Positions 36,337 to 44,924 of a stretch of 64,000 nucleotides of DNA are shown here, piece after piece; within the stretch, counting starts at the first letter, position 1; every line of letters begins with the position of its first letter. The notes under the pieces are model-generated. The model was not told the DNA's origin. It was given only the letters and a program-made list of their open reading frames with translations, and searched no databases. A program made the translations under genes and the position numbers. The stretch spans positions 1 through 64,000 of the forward strand of contig NZ_CP119410.1 of the NCBI RefSeq assembly GCF_029223885.1, read 5' to 3'. The DNA is from Pararhizobium gei. GTDB lineage: Bacteria > Pseudomonadota > Alphaproteobacteria > Rhizobiales > Rhizobiaceae.

Positions 36337-37569
36337 ATGATAATGACCAATATCGAAGAGCAGCTCGAGAATTTGGCTTCGCCAGGAGACATGCAAAAAC
36401 ACCTGCGCGGCCTTGCCGTCCTCAAGCAGATCGGGGGCGAGAATTTTGGCGGGCCGGTAAGCCAGCTTGCCAGCTTCTCGGAAGATCTGGCGCGGTTCAC
36501 CATTCAGTTTCCCTATGGCGATGTGCTGTCGCGGGACGGCCTGGATCTGCGGACACGGCAGATTCTGACTGCGGCCACATTGTTGGCCCACGGATCGGCG
36601 CAGTCTCAGCTTTCTTTTCACCTCAAGGGATTGCTGAACGCCGGGGGAACCAGCGACGATATCGTCGATCTGTTGTTTATTTCCGCAGGTCTTCTCGGGC
36701 TTCCGACCGCGATCAATGCCGTTCCTCTCGTCCGTGATATTCTTACCGATCGCGGCGAAATTGAAAATGTCACCAAGACAAAAGCATCACCTGCTGTCTC
36801 GGATATGTCCTCGGTCGGGGTCGCCATACTCGACCGGTTTGCGCCTGAGTTCTTGAAATGGCGCGAGCATACGCTCCACGAGGAGATATTCGGTGCGGTG
36901 CACCTGGAACCCAGACTGACCCACCTCGCGTCGGCTGCAATGCTGGCGGCACGAGGGAAAGTAGGGGCGAGCTTTGACGGTCATATTGTTTCGGCATTGG
37001 CTGCGGGTGCTACCGATCGTGATATTGTCGAGATGGTTATCCAACTGAGCGTCTATTCCGGGTTCCCCGCCTCGCTCAACGCTGCCGGCAGAGCCAAAAA
37101 TGTCCTGGCGGCTTCCGAACGGCCACAGGTGGGTACCAAGAAAAGAGTCGAGACCACAAAAGATGACGAGCGACGCTTCATGAGGGGTATCGCAACACTT
37201 GCCGAGACATCAGGAGGATCCGGCGCTGATGTGGTCGACAGCTTCAAGGATGTTGCGCCTGGTTTGGGTAGGCTTATCGTTGCCCATTGCTACGGCGATA
37301 TCTTTTGCCGCCCCGCCATTAATCCAAAGGACCGTGAATTGGGTGCAATCTCTGCTCTCGCCGCCCAGGGGACCGTCGCGGCAGAGAAGCCGCTCGGCGT
37401 CCACATCGATGCAGCTCTCAATCTCGGGGCCACCCGAGAAGAGATTGTCGAGACCCTCTTCAACATCATTCCCTATGCCGGCTATCCATTGATCGAAAAA
37501 GCTTTGCTGATTGCCCATGACCGTATCTCGTTGTTCGACGACAAGCGGGTTGATGGCAGCCCCTCTTGA
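36337..37569 (+). CDS. Protein with three carboxymuconolactone-decarboxylase-like domains
   Basis: 410 aa made of three related segments. The first is around residues 45-135 (FPYGDVLSRDGLDLRTRQILTAATLLA ... HLKGLLNAGGTSDDIVDLLF). The second is 165-255 (EPRLTHLASAAMLAARGKV ... HIVSALAAGATDRDIVEMVI). The third is 300-395 (CYGDIFCRPAINPKDRELGAISALA ... HIDAALNLGATREEIVETLF). Each matches the CMD/AhpD-like helical repeat with the H-x-x-x-A-L-x-x-G-A/G-T signature. The AhpD CxxC redox pair is absent, so peroxidase activity is unlikely. Most CMD proteins have one or two domains. The substrate is unknown. Confidence 0.85.
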   Translation: MIMTNIEEQLENLASPGDMQKHLRGLAVLKQIGGENFGGPVSQLASFSEDLARFTIQFPYGDVLSRDGLDLRTRQILTAATLLAHGSAQSQLSFHLKGLLNAGGTSDDIVDLLFISAGLLGLPTAINAVPLVRDILTDRGEIENVTKTKASPAVSDMSSVGVAILDRFAPEFLKWREHTLHEEIFGAVHLEPRLTHLASAAMLAARGKVGASFDGHIVSALAAGATDRDIVEMVIQLSVYSGFPASLNAAGRAKNVLAASERPQVGTKKRVETTKDDERRFMRGIATLAETSGGSGADVVDSFKDVAPGLGRLIVAHCYGDIFCRPAINPKDRELGAISALAAQGTVAAEKPLGVHIDAALNLGATREEIVETLFNIIPYAGYPLIEKALLIAHDRISLFDDKRVDGSPS

Positions 37570-38095
37570 TCATCGAAGACCGAATATGTGCTCCGACTGA
37601 TGGTTTGAGGCCATTGGGTGTCCAGCCACTTTGGCAGCGCGTCGGTCTCCCTCAAATGAATTTGCGAGGGTTACGAACAATGGATTTTTGCAGGATCAGG
37701 CAATCTCATTGGAGCGTCGTTCTACCGCTCTTCGATCGTCATGGACGATGCTTGTTCGAAACGAACCATCGATGGAGTGGATCATGTTCGGCAGTGAAGC
37801 AGTCACATTCATTCGAGCACGACCAGGGGAGGGCGCGATCTTGCGTTCGCTCTTTGAAAAAGATGCCGTCGGAAGCTTTCCGGATGGTGCCACCAGGCCG
37901 GAAATACTTTCTTGCGACGTTGATGTGGATTTCATCTGCCTCAAGGAGTCAGAAGAGACCAGTTTTATTTTCCTATCGGACGAAACCAAATGCTGCATTG
38001 CATCATTGATGGTGGTTGTGGGCGGTGATGTGAACCGGGACGTATTCCATTGAAGCTCCATGTAATCTTGAGGCAGCTCTGCCGGCTTTACGAAA
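37570..38095. other. Stretch without a clear gene upstream of the AraC regulator
   Basis: Several overlapping frames exist on both strands, none with a family motif. The most protein-like is a plus-strand frame ending at 38053, with Met codons at 37784 and 37748 or upstream (tail IRARPGEGAILRSLFEKDAV). It could be a small unknown gene or decayed sequence. The AraC promoter must lie in the right part. Confidence 0.3.
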
Positions 38096-39109
38096 GTGTC
38101 CGCATTGGCAAACGTCGAAGCATCCCGTCAGAACGTTTCCCCTCCAATACCGGCTGTTACCGGGAACCCTATTTATCCAGCGGTCCTCGTGCCCGAACTG
38201 GAAGAGGTTATTGCAAGGCCCGATCGGACGTCCCCGCTCGGGCTTGAACAATATATAGCCGGTCGCACGCTTGTCAGTGGCGATAGTCCTGCGTGGAATG
38301 ACATGTTCGTGCAGGTCTATTCCCGCATGAACAAGCAGGAGCCCTTTCTCGTTCCCGCAGTCGCGGAACCCCTGATCGTCTGGGTGATGTCAGGCGAAGC
38401 TGTCGTTGAGGAACGCGACCTTGACGGGGACTGGGTCGCCAACACCGTCACAGTTGGCGATTTTTTTCTGACCCGCTCTCCTACCCCATACGAGATGCGC
38501 TGGCGCGCCATCGGTGACGCACCTTTCCAGGTCATGCATCTTTATCTCTCCGTTCCGCTTTTCGAGCGCGTCGCCTACGACGTGCTGGGCTGCGCCGCCC
38601 CTCCTGCACTTCGCGACATTTCCGGGGGCAAGGACACGCAGCTGTCACACATTCTTGCAGTGATCCATCAGGAGCTGACGTCTGAAGGGAAGGGGAGCCA
38701 GCTCTTCATTCAGGGCCTCGCCCAGTCCCTTGCCGTGCAACTGATCCGGAATTACGCCGCCAGTGAAGCGACCGACGATCGGCAGAACGCGCTCCCCGGC
38801 TTCAAGCTCCGTCGGGCCGTGGCCCACCTGGAAGAACATCTAGCCGAGCCGTTCAATCTCGCCCAGTTAGCCGAGACGGTCGGCATGAGCGAATTTCATT
38901 TTAGTCGTTTGTTCAAGAAGGCGACCGGGCTCTCGCCCTCGCGCTACTTCATTCGCCAGCGCGTTGCCCGGGCACAGCTTCTCCTGCAGGAGACAGATAC
39001 GAGCATCATCGAGATTGGCATGTCCGTCGGCTATTCGAGCCCAAGCCACTTCGCCCAGGTCTTCCGTCGCGAGACCGGCCTGCCGCCGAGCCACTATCGG
39101 CGAGGCTAA
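38096..39109 (+). CDS. AraC-family regulator with cupin N-terminus
   Basis: 337-aa regulator starting at GTG. The N-terminal AraC_N/cupin_6 domain runs to about residue 210 ([32 protein letters not shown]). The C-terminal double HTH is typical: [35 protein letters not shown] and [36 protein letters not shown]. It precedes the plus-strand SDR/flavin-reductase operon and is its likely regulator. A large perfect hairpin follows the stop. Confidence 0.9.
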   Translation: MSALANVEASRQNVSPPIPAVTGNPIYPAVLVPELEEVIARPDRTSPLGLEQYIAGRTLVSGDSPAWNDMFVQVYSRMNKQEPFLVPAVAEPLIVWVMSGEAVVEERDLDGDWVANTVTVGDFFLTRSPTPYEMRWRAIGDAPFQVMHLYLSVPLFERVAYDVLGCAAPPALRDISGGKDTQLSHILAVIHQELTSEGKGSQLFIQGLAQSLAVQLIRNYAASEATDDRQNALPGFKLRRAVAHLEEHLAEPFNLAQLAETVGMSEFHFSRLFKKATGLSPSRYFIRQRVARAQLLLQETDTSIIEIGMSVGYSSPSHFAQVFRRETGLPPSHYRRG

Positions 39110-39113
39110 ATTT

Positions 39114-39153
39114 TCGACCTGTCGCGATTTCGAGCAAGATCGCGACAGGTCGA
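39114..39153. repeat. Perfect 15-bp inverted repeat with 10-base loop
   Basis: TCGACCTGTCGCGAT (39114-39128) and its exact reverse complement (39139-39153) begin five bases after the AraC stop. No T-run follows on either strand, so it is not a standard intrinsic terminator. It may be a dispersed palindromic element, an mRNA-stability hairpin or an operator for the downstream operon. Confidence 0.6.
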
Positions 39154-39255
39154 GCAAGGCCCCGAGAGAAGGGCGCCGACGATCGGCTTAAATTCCTCCT
39201 TGTCGAAACGAAACGCCCACCGCGGTGGTGGGCTTTGAGACAAGGAGTAAAGACA

Positions 39256-40005
39256 ATGACCAACCTCAACGGAAAGATCGCACTGGTCACCGGCGCATCG
39301 AGTGGCATTGGCGCTGCGACCGCTGCAAAGCTTGCTGAAGCCGGTGCAAAAGTTGGTATCGCTGCACGGCGCACCGACAAGCTCGACGATCTCAAGAAAC
39401 AGATCGAAGCCAAGGGCGGAGAAGCCCTTGTGATCGAAATGGACGTGGTTGACACGACTTCGGTCGAAGCGGGCGTGAAGAAGCTGATCGATGCCTATGG
39501 TTCGATCGACCTCCTCGTCAACAATGCCGGTCTTATGCCCCTCTCCGATATCGATCAGTTCAAGGTCGACGAGTGGCAGCGGATGGTGGACGTGAACGTG
39601 AAGGGCCTGCTCAACACGACGGCCGCCGTTTTGCCCCAGATGATCAAGCAGCATTCCGGCCACGTGTTCAACATGTCCTCGATCGCCGGTCGCAAAATCT
39701 TCAAGGGCCTGTCGGTCTACTGCGCGACAAAACATGCGGTCACGGCTTTCTCTGATGGCCTGCGTATGGAAGTCGGTCAGAAGCATGGCATTCGCGTGAC
39801 CTGCATCCAGCCGGGCGCCGTTGCCACCGAGCTCTACGACCACATCACAGATCCGGGCTACCGCAAGCAGATGGATGAGCTGGCCGGCCAGATGACCTTC
39901 CTCCAGGGCGAGGATATCGGCGACACCATCGTCTTCGCAGCCCAGGCCCCGACCCATGTGGACGTCGCCGAGCTGTTCGTTCTGCCAGTAGAACAGGGTT
40001 GGTAA
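39256..40005 (+). CDS. Short-chain dehydrogenase/reductase
   Basis: 249-aa classical SDR. The NAD(P)-binding motif is [21 protein letters not shown] and [18 protein letters not shown] carry the structural Asn and the catalytic Tyr-Lys. SSIAGRKIF supplies the Ser. The [11 protein letters not shown] segment favours NADPH. ATG at 39256 follows AAGGAG. It heads a plus-strand run with the flavin reductase, DUF1330, ABM and two further SDR genes. Confidence 0.93.
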   Translation: MTNLNGKIALVTGASSGIGAATAAKLAEAGAKVGIAARRTDKLDDLKKQIEAKGGEALVIEMDVVDTTSVEAGVKKLIDAYGSIDLLVNNAGLMPLSDIDQFKVDEWQRMVDVNVKGLLNTTAAVLPQMIKQHSGHVFNMSSIAGRKIFKGLSVYCATKHAVTAFSDGLRMEVGQKHGIRVTCIQPGAVATELYDHITDPGYRKQMDELAGQMTFLQGEDIGDTIVFAAQAPTHVDVAELFVLPVEQGW

Positions 40006-40062
40006 CAGACCGGCCCTGAAGGGTCCCTGCATTGATGCAGGGACCTCTCAAGGGAGATTGTC

Positions 40063-40611
40063 ATGAAGGAATTACCCGCATCTCAAGCATATCGCGTCCT
40101 GGAACCTGGCCCGATCGTCATGGTCTCGACCAGTCACAACGGCAAGCCCAACGTGATGACGATGGGCTTCCATATGATGATCCAGCACGACCCGCCGCTG
40201 ATCGGTTGTGTCATCGGGCCCTGGGATCACAGCTATCAGGCTCTCCGGAAAACCGGAGAATGTGTTATCGCTGTACCCGGTCTTGATCTCGCCGAGACCG
40301 TTGTCGACGTCGGGAACTGCTCGGGCGACAGGGTGGATAAATTCCAGAGGTATGGTCTCAAAACGCGACCTGCGAGGGACGTATCAGCCCCGCTCCTCTC
40401 AGACTGCCTGGCCAACATTGAATGCCGGGTCGTCGATACCAGGCTCTCGGATCCTTACAACCTCTTCATCCTTGAGGCGACGAGGATCTGGATCAACGAG
40501 AACCGTAAGGAGCGTCGAATGATGCATCACCGGGGTGACGGTACGTTCACCGTCGATGGCGGCACACTCGACCTTCGAGATCGGATGGTCAAATGGCGCC
40601 ATCTCCCCTGA
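40063..40611 (+). CDS. Flavin reductase family / FMN-binding split-barrel protein
   Basis: 182-aa split-barrel protein with PGPIVMVSTSHNGKPNVMTMGFHMMIQHDPPLIGCVIG and the YQALRKTGECVIAVPG block of the flavin-reductase-like family. It would bind FMN and reduce flavin, or act as an FMN oxidoreductase for a partner enzyme. ATG at 40063 has AAGGGAG upstream. It lies between an SDR and small monooxygenase-fold genes. Confidence 0.88.
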   Translation: MKELPASQAYRVLEPGPIVMVSTSHNGKPNVMTMGFHMMIQHDPPLIGCVIGPWDHSYQALRKTGECVIAVPGLDLAETVVDVGNCSGDRVDKFQRYGLKTRPARDVSAPLLSDCLANIECRVVDTRLSDPYNLFILEATRIWINENRKERRMMHHRGDGTFTVDGGTLDLRDRMVKWRHLP

Positions 40612-40663
40612 GAGGCGCCGGGCCCAAAATGCACCAGCAACCCATTACGAAAGGAAGAAAACC

Positions 40664-40948
40664 ATGTCTGCTTATCTCGTCGTTGATCTCGACATCCACG
40701 ACATGAAGTCGATCGAAGACTATCGATCAAAGGCCTTGCCGCTCGTTGCCAAAGCCGGCGGCAAGCTTATCGCCATCGATGAAACCCCTCTGGAGCTGGA
40801 AGGCTGGAAAGCCACCAACATGCTCATCATCGAGTTCCCGGACAAGAACGCTATCCGTGAGCTCTTCGCATCGCCGGACTATGCGCCGCTTGCGGCTCAA
40901 CGTCAGGCCGCCGCCGGGTCGCGTATCGTTGCGATCAACGGCGTCTGA
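40664..40948 (+). CDS. DUF1330 family protein
   Basis: 94-aa ferredoxin-like (dimeric alpha/beta barrel) protein: MSAYLVVDLDIHDMKSIEDYR, LEGWKATNMLIIEFPDKNAIRELFASPDYAPL and AAAGSRIVAINGV. The function of this family is unknown. The start at 40664 follows GGAAG and fits the family; the longer upstream frame overlaps the flavin reductase. Confidence 0.88.
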   Translation: MSAYLVVDLDIHDMKSIEDYRSKALPLVAKAGGKLIAIDETPLELEGWKATNMLIIEFPDKNAIRELFASPDYAPLAAQRQAAAGSRIVAINGV

Positions 40949-40986
40949 AAAAACCGCATCGGCTTTACTGAACAAGGAGACCCGAA

Positions 40987-41289
40987 ATGGCTGAATTGAC
41001 CAACGTGGCCTACTTCACCGCAAAGCCAGGCCGTTCCCAGGATCTGGGTGCCGAGCTGCTCCAGCTCGTCACCCCCTCGCGCAATGAGGAAGGCTGCCTG
41101 CGCTACGAAATCCACCAGTCCAACGACGTCGCCGACGTTTGGATGGTGCTCGAAGACTGGCGGCATGCCTCGGATTTCAAACTGCATATGAGCACGAACT
41201 ACGTCCAGGCCTTCATGGCGAAGGTTCCTGACCTTTGCGTCGAAGACGTGGAAATCTGCGGCTACCAGCAACGGTCCCCGCAGGCCTGA
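40987..41289 (+). CDS. Putative quinol monooxygenase (ABM domain)
   Basis: 100-aa antibiotic-biosynthesis-monooxygenase-fold protein like YgiN/quinol monooxygenases. Landmarks are NVAYFTAKPGRSQDLGAELLQLV, NEEGCLRYEIHQSND, WMVLEDWRHASDFKLHM and FMAKVPDLCVEDVEI. Members act on quinols or aromatic polyphenols without cofactors. A quinone/aromatic-stress role suits the flavin reductase, SDR and WrbA neighbours. AAGGAG precedes the ATG. Confidence 0.9.
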   Translation: MAELTNVAYFTAKPGRSQDLGAELLQLVTPSRNEEGCLRYEIHQSNDVADVWMVLEDWRHASDFKLHMSTNYVQAFMAKVPDLCVEDVEICGYQQRSPQA

Positions 41290-41309
41290 AACAGAAAGGA
41301 GTATATGAA

Positions 41310-42149
41310 ATGAGCACGCAAAACCCCAAAGTCTGGCTCGTAACCGGATGCTCTACAGGCTTCGGTCGCTACATCGCGGAACACCTGCTGGAGACGGGTG
41401 AACAGGTTGTCGTCACCGCCCGCAAGACCGACAAGATCGCGGATCTTGAACAGAAAGGTGACGCCCTGATCCTTCCACTCGATGTCATCGATCGGGATCA
41501 GTGCCAGAAGGTCGTTGATGCGGCAGAGGCCCGCTTCGGTCGGATCGACGTCCTGATCAACAACGCCGGGATCGGCTTCTTCGGTGCTATTGAGGAAACC
41601 GATGAACAAAATGCCCGTCGCCTGTTTGACGTCAATTTCTTTGGCACCGCAAACACGATCCATGCGGTCCTTCCACATATGCGCGCCCGCCGCAGTGGTA
41701 CGATTGTCAATCTGACATCAATCGGCGGCCTGGTCGGCTACACAGGGGTCGGTTATTACTGCGCCACGAAATTTGCCGTGGAAGGCCTGTCGGATACGCT
41801 TCGCAAAGAAGTCGCTCAGCTCGGGATCAATGTGATGACTGTCGAGCCAAGCGCCTTCAGGACGGAGTGGGCAGGTTCGTCAAACGAGGTCTCTGCGTCC
41901 ATCGACGACTACGATGGCACAGCGGGCGAGGCACGTCGAGCTTACCACGCATCGGTCGGAAAACAGGCTGGCGACCCCGCGCGTGCGGCGAAAGCCATCC
42001 GGGAGGCCGTGCTGGCTGAGCAGCCTCCGCACCACCTTCCGCTCGGCAATGACGCCGCGGACGCTGCCCTAAAGAAGGCGGAGGACCTGAAGGCAAACGT
42101 TGTTGCCTGGGAGGCCTTGTCACGTTCGGCCGACTTCCCGGCAACCTGA
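41310..42149 (+). CDS. Short-chain dehydrogenase/reductase (longer subgroup)
   Basis: 279-aa SDR with VTGCSTGFGRYIAEHLLETG, INNAGIGFFGAIEETDEQ, NLTSIGGLVGYTG and YCATKFAVEGLSDTLRKE. The C-terminal extension (AAKAIREAVLAEQPPHHLPLGNDA) is typical of the oxidoreductase subgroup that uses this TGCSTGFG variant. ATG at 41310 follows AAAGGAG and replaces an upstream frame that overlaps the ABM gene. Confidence 0.92.
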   Translation: MSTQNPKVWLVTGCSTGFGRYIAEHLLETGEQVVVTARKTDKIADLEQKGDALILPLDVIDRDQCQKVVDAAEARFGRIDVLINNAGIGFFGAIEETDEQNARRLFDVNFFGTANTIHAVLPHMRARRSGTIVNLTSIGGLVGYTGVGYYCATKFAVEGLSDTLRKEVAQLGINVMTVEPSAFRTEWAGSSNEVSASIDDYDGTAGEARRAYHASVGKQAGDPARAAKAIREAVLAEQPPHHLPLGNDAADAALKKAEDLKANVVAWEALSRSADFPAT

Positions 42150-42222
42150 ACCAATCCAGTCAAACCCAAACACGAAACCGACACTGCCGCGGCCTTCGCC
42201 ACGGAGAATGAAGGAGTGTGTC

Positions 42223-42993
42223 ATGTCAAAACGGTTTGAAGGAAGAGTAGCAATTGTGACCGGCGGTGGTTCCGGTATCGGCGCCGCCATTGCCAACCGG
42301 CTTCTTGAGGAAGGAGCGTCCGTGATGATCTCCGGCAGAACCGAGAAGCGATTATCGGAAGCTGCCTATAAGATGCCGACTGAGCGCAGCGGCACCTTTG
42401 TCGCCAATGTTTCTTCACGGCCGGACTGCGACGCCCTTGTCGCGGCGACGGCCAAGCGGTTCGGCCGCATCGACACTGTCGTCAATGCCGCCGGCATGAA
42501 TCTCGTCGGCACCATCGAAGAGACGAGCGATCAGGATTGGGACGAGTGCATTGCCTCGGACCTCTCCGGTGTCTTCTACATGAGCCGTGCAGCGGTTCCG
42601 CATCTTAAGGAGACCAAGGGTTCGATCGTCAACATTGGCTCCGTCTCATCCCTTGGTGGCGGCTGGAGCCATGCGGCTTACAATGCAGCAAAGGGCGGTG
42701 TCGCAAACCTGACCCGCTCAGCAGCCTGCGACCTCGGCAAGTTCGGCGTCAGAGCAAACACAGTGGCACCGGGACTTACTGTCACGGGAATGGTGGATGC
42801 TATCATGGATGACGATGGGCTTCTGGAGAAAGCCTGGGACCGGATCCCGTTGAGGCGGGCAGGCCAACCCGAAGAGGTTGCCTCGGCGGTCGCTTTTCTT
42901 GCCAGTGATGAAGCTGCCTGGATCACCGGAATTGTCTTGCCTGTCGATGGGGGCCAGACCTGCACGGATGGTGGTCCGGAATGGGGTAAGTAA
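42223..42993 (+). CDS. Short-chain dehydrogenase/reductase (FabG-like)
   Basis: 256-aa classical SDR: VTGGGSGIGAAIANRLLEEG, NAAGMNLVGTIEETSDQDW, NIGSVSSLGGGWSHAAYNAAKGGVANLTRS (Ser-Tyr-Lys) and the terminal ITGIVLPVDGGQTC. ATG at 42223 follows GAAGGAG. It is the last gene of the plus-strand run and is followed after 8 bp by a strong terminator hairpin. Confidence 0.93.
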   Translation: MSKRFEGRVAIVTGGGSGIGAAIANRLLEEGASVMISGRTEKRLSEAAYKMPTERSGTFVANVSSRPDCDALVAATAKRFGRIDTVVNAAGMNLVGTIEETSDQDWDECIASDLSGVFYMSRAAVPHLKETKGSIVNIGSVSSLGGGWSHAAYNAAKGGVANLTRSAACDLGKFGVRANTVAPGLTVTGMVDAIMDDDGLLEKAWDRIPLRRAGQPEEVASAVAFLASDEAAWITGIVLPVDGGQTCTDGGPEWGK

Positions 42994-43001
42994 AAACGCG
43001 G

Positions 43002-43027
43002 AAAGCCCGGACCATCGTCCGGGCTTT
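43002..43027. terminator. Bidirectional intrinsic terminator between SDR and DoxX genes
   Basis: AAAGCCCGGA (43002-43011), six-base loop, then TCCGGGCTTT (43018-43027) is a perfect 10-bp stem with A/T edges on both sides. It can end both the plus-strand SDR operon and the minus-strand DoxX transcript, which converge here. Confidence 0.85.
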
Positions 43028-43048
43028 TCCTTTGATCGGGTGCTTCGC

Positions 43049-43483
43049 TTAACGGCGGGCGTCGAGGCTGTAACGACCCGCGCCGAACGCCACGACCTGC
43101 AGCAGACCGCCGGCCATTGCGATGTTCTTGAAGAAGTGGATGAACTGGTTCAGGTCGCTGAGGTTGTTGTGGAACGTCAGTGCCGTGGCAACGCTGAACA
43201 GGGCAAGGATCAGAGCGACGATGCGGGTCTGGAAACCGAGGATCAGGGCAATGCTGCCCAAGAGTTCAGTCACGACCGCTGCGCCGTAGGACAGCGGCGG
43301 GAAGGGCAGGCCAACCATATTGATATAGCCGATCGTTCCAGCCGGGTCAGAGATCTTGCTGATACCGGACAGAAGGAAGATTGCTGCCAGCAGGACACGG
43401 CCGGTGAGAGGCGTGACGCCGTTGATGAGGGCCGAATGGGAGAGAGTTTCAACGCGCTGGGCGATTGCATCGGAATAAGACAT
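43049..43483 (-). CDS. DoxX family membrane protein
   Basis: 144-aa four-helix membrane protein: PLTGRVLLAAIFLLSGISKISDPAGTI, AVVTELLGSIALILGFQTRIVALILALFSVATAL and FFKNIAMAGGLLQVVAFGAG. DoxX-family proteins work in thiol or quinone redox homeostasis in other bacteria. CTTAAGGAGAA precedes the ATG. It has its own control region (43484-43610), with a sequence block shared with the wrbA promoter region. Confidence 0.9.
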   Translation of the reverse strand: MSYSDAIAQRVETLSHSALINGVTPLTGRVLLAAIFLLSGISKISDPAGTIGYINMVGLPFPPLSYGAAVVTELLGSIALILGFQTRIVALILALFSVATALTFHNNLSDLNQFIHFFKNIAMAGGLLQVVAFGAGRYSLDARR

Positions 43484-43557
43484 GGACGTTCTCCTTAAGT
43501 TTGGGGCGTAGCCACCGTGGCTGCGTCGTGAGGAGAAATTGCCACCATCCGAGCGAA

Positions 43558-43605
43558 CGAAAAAGCTGGATAATATCGCAGATTATCGTCGAAAAAATCG
43601 AACGA
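43558..43605. promoter_or_regulatory. DoxX control region sharing a motif with the wrbA promoter
   Basis: It contains CGAAAAAGCTGGATAAT (43558-43574), nearly identical to CGATAAAAGCTGCATAAT at 46440-46457. CGATAATCTGCGATATTATC on the minus strand and a CATCGTTCGAT end complete it; CATCGTTCGAT also occurs at 46433. Both genes read in the minus direction, so a shared regulator is likely. Confidence 0.5.
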
Positions 43606-43610
43606 TGGAG

Positions 43611-43644
43611 GCAAAGAAAAACCCGCGCTTTTGAGGGCGCGGGT
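43611..43644 (-). terminator. Intrinsic terminator after the wrbA-SDR operon
   Basis: On the minus strand, ACCCGCGC pairs with GCGCGGGT around an 8-base loop (43621-43644) and is followed by TTTTCTTTG. It stands 20 bp after the SDR stop and separates this operon from doxX. Confidence 0.85.
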
Positions 43645-43664
43645 CCGACTGGAGGGTCGAGCAA

Positions 43665-44441
43665 TCAGATAACGGAGAGCAGCCCTCCATCCACCAGGAG
43701 CGCAGTGCCCGACACATAGCTCGACAGGTCCGAGCCAAGGAAAGCGACAGCATCTCCGACTTCCGCCGGCTTGCCAAGCCGGCGAAGCGGCGTCCTCTGG
43801 CGAAAGCCCTCGGAGGCCTGGGCGATACCGGGGCTCGTGCGAAGAAGCTCCGTGTCGATGGTGCCGGGTGCGACTGCATTGACGCGGATACCGTCGGGGC
43901 CAAGAGCGTCGGCCAATGATTTGGCCATCAGCACAACGCCGCCCTTGCTGGTCGAGTAGGCGACGGTGATGCCGGCGCCAGAGATCCCGCCCATGCTTGC
44001 CATGAGGACAATGCTGCCCTGCTTGTTGAGTGCTTTCATCTGACGTGCAGCTGCCTGCGCGCCAAACAGCGGGCCATCGAGATTGACAGACATCAGGCGG
44101 CGGTAATCGTCTTCCGGAACCTCCGCCCCGTCTGTCTTCAGCGTAATGCCTGCATTTGCGACCATGACATCGACGCCGCCGAATTCTTCTGCCGCCGCAA
44201 CGAGGGCGTCGTTGTCAGCCTTGCGGCTGACGTCTGCTTTCACGAAGACGGATTTGGCCCCCAGTTTTCTGATCTCCGAAGCAGTGGGTTCACCGCCTTC
44301 GCGCGGTGCTTCCACGACGTCCGAGACGATGACTGCTTTGGCGCCATGTCCGGCGGCCCGAATGGCGATCGCACGTCCAATGCCGCTTGATGCGCCGGTT
44401 ACGATGACGACTTTGCCGTCGAGAATGTTACTGTTGCTCAT
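43665..44441 (-). CDS. Short-chain dehydrogenase/reductase
   Basis: 258-aa [71 protein letters not shown] and the C-terminal VSGTALLVDGG. It lies 11 bp downstream of the ester-cyclase gene on the minus strand, last of a four-gene operon starting at wrbA, and is followed by an intrinsic terminator. Confidence 0.93.
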   Translation of the reverse strand: MSNSNILDGKVVIVTGASSGIGRAIAIRAAGHGAKAVIVSDVVEAPREGGEPTASEIRKLGAKSVFVKADVSRKADNDALVAAAEEFGGVDVMVANAGITLKTDGAEVPEDDYRRLMSVNLDGPLFGAQAAARQMKALNKQGSIVLMASMGGISGAGITVAYSTSKGGVVLMAKSLADALGPDGIRVNAVAPGTIDTELLRTSPGIAQASEGFRQRTPLRRLGKPAEVGDAVAFLGSDLSSYVSGTALLVDGGLLSVI

Positions 44442-44452
44442 TGTGGTGATCC

Positions 44453-44899
44453 TTAATGTTCCGGCACTTTGGGGGCCGAGGAGGGCAGGGCGTCGAGTTG
44501 CTGCAGAAGATAATAGAGGTTGGCCACGCCCCAGTGTTCGGCGATTTTGCCGTTGCGGATGCGCATGGCGTCCACGGTTTCGAACTTGATCTGGCGGCCC
44601 GTTGGTGCGATCCCAAGGACGACGCCCCGGTGCGTGCCGTGATAGGTCTTGAAAGTCGTCACGATGTCGCCATCGACCGCTTGCCAGTGAATTTCCGCGC
44701 GGAAGTCAGGGAAGGCTTCGCGCAGCGCGTGGTAAAGACGACGCGCTCCTTCCTTGTCTGGCGTCCCGCCTGGCTGCGGTGTGTGGTCCAGAAAATCGTC
44801 GGCGAAAAGCTCGTCGAAAAGTTCGAAGTTGCCGCCGGACTGCACCTCGAGTGTGTTGCGGCGGACGATTGCTTTCAATGATTCAGGTTGGTCTGACAT
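44453..44899 (-). CDS. SnoaL-like ester cyclase / NTF2-fold protein
   Basis: 148-aa SnoaL-type polyketide-cyclase-fold protein: NFELFDELFADDFLDHTPQPGGTPDKEGARRLY, VTTFKTYHGTHRGVVLGIAPTGRQIKFETVDAMRI and RNGKIAEHWGVANLYYLLQQL. These are the hallmarks of the ester cyclase group. It lies in one operon between two SDR genes, with 11- and 25-bp gaps. The substrate is unknown. Confidence 0.9.
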   Translation of the reverse strand: MSDQPESLKAIVRRNTLEVQSGGNFELFDELFADDFLDHTPQPGGTPDKEGARRLYHALREAFPDFRAEIHWQAVDGDIVTTFKTYHGTHRGVVLGIAPTGRQIKFETVDAMRIRNGKIAEHWGVANLYYLLQQLDALPSSAPKVPEH

Positions 44900-44924
44900 G
44901 GGATTTTCCTTTCAAGATTCGGTG

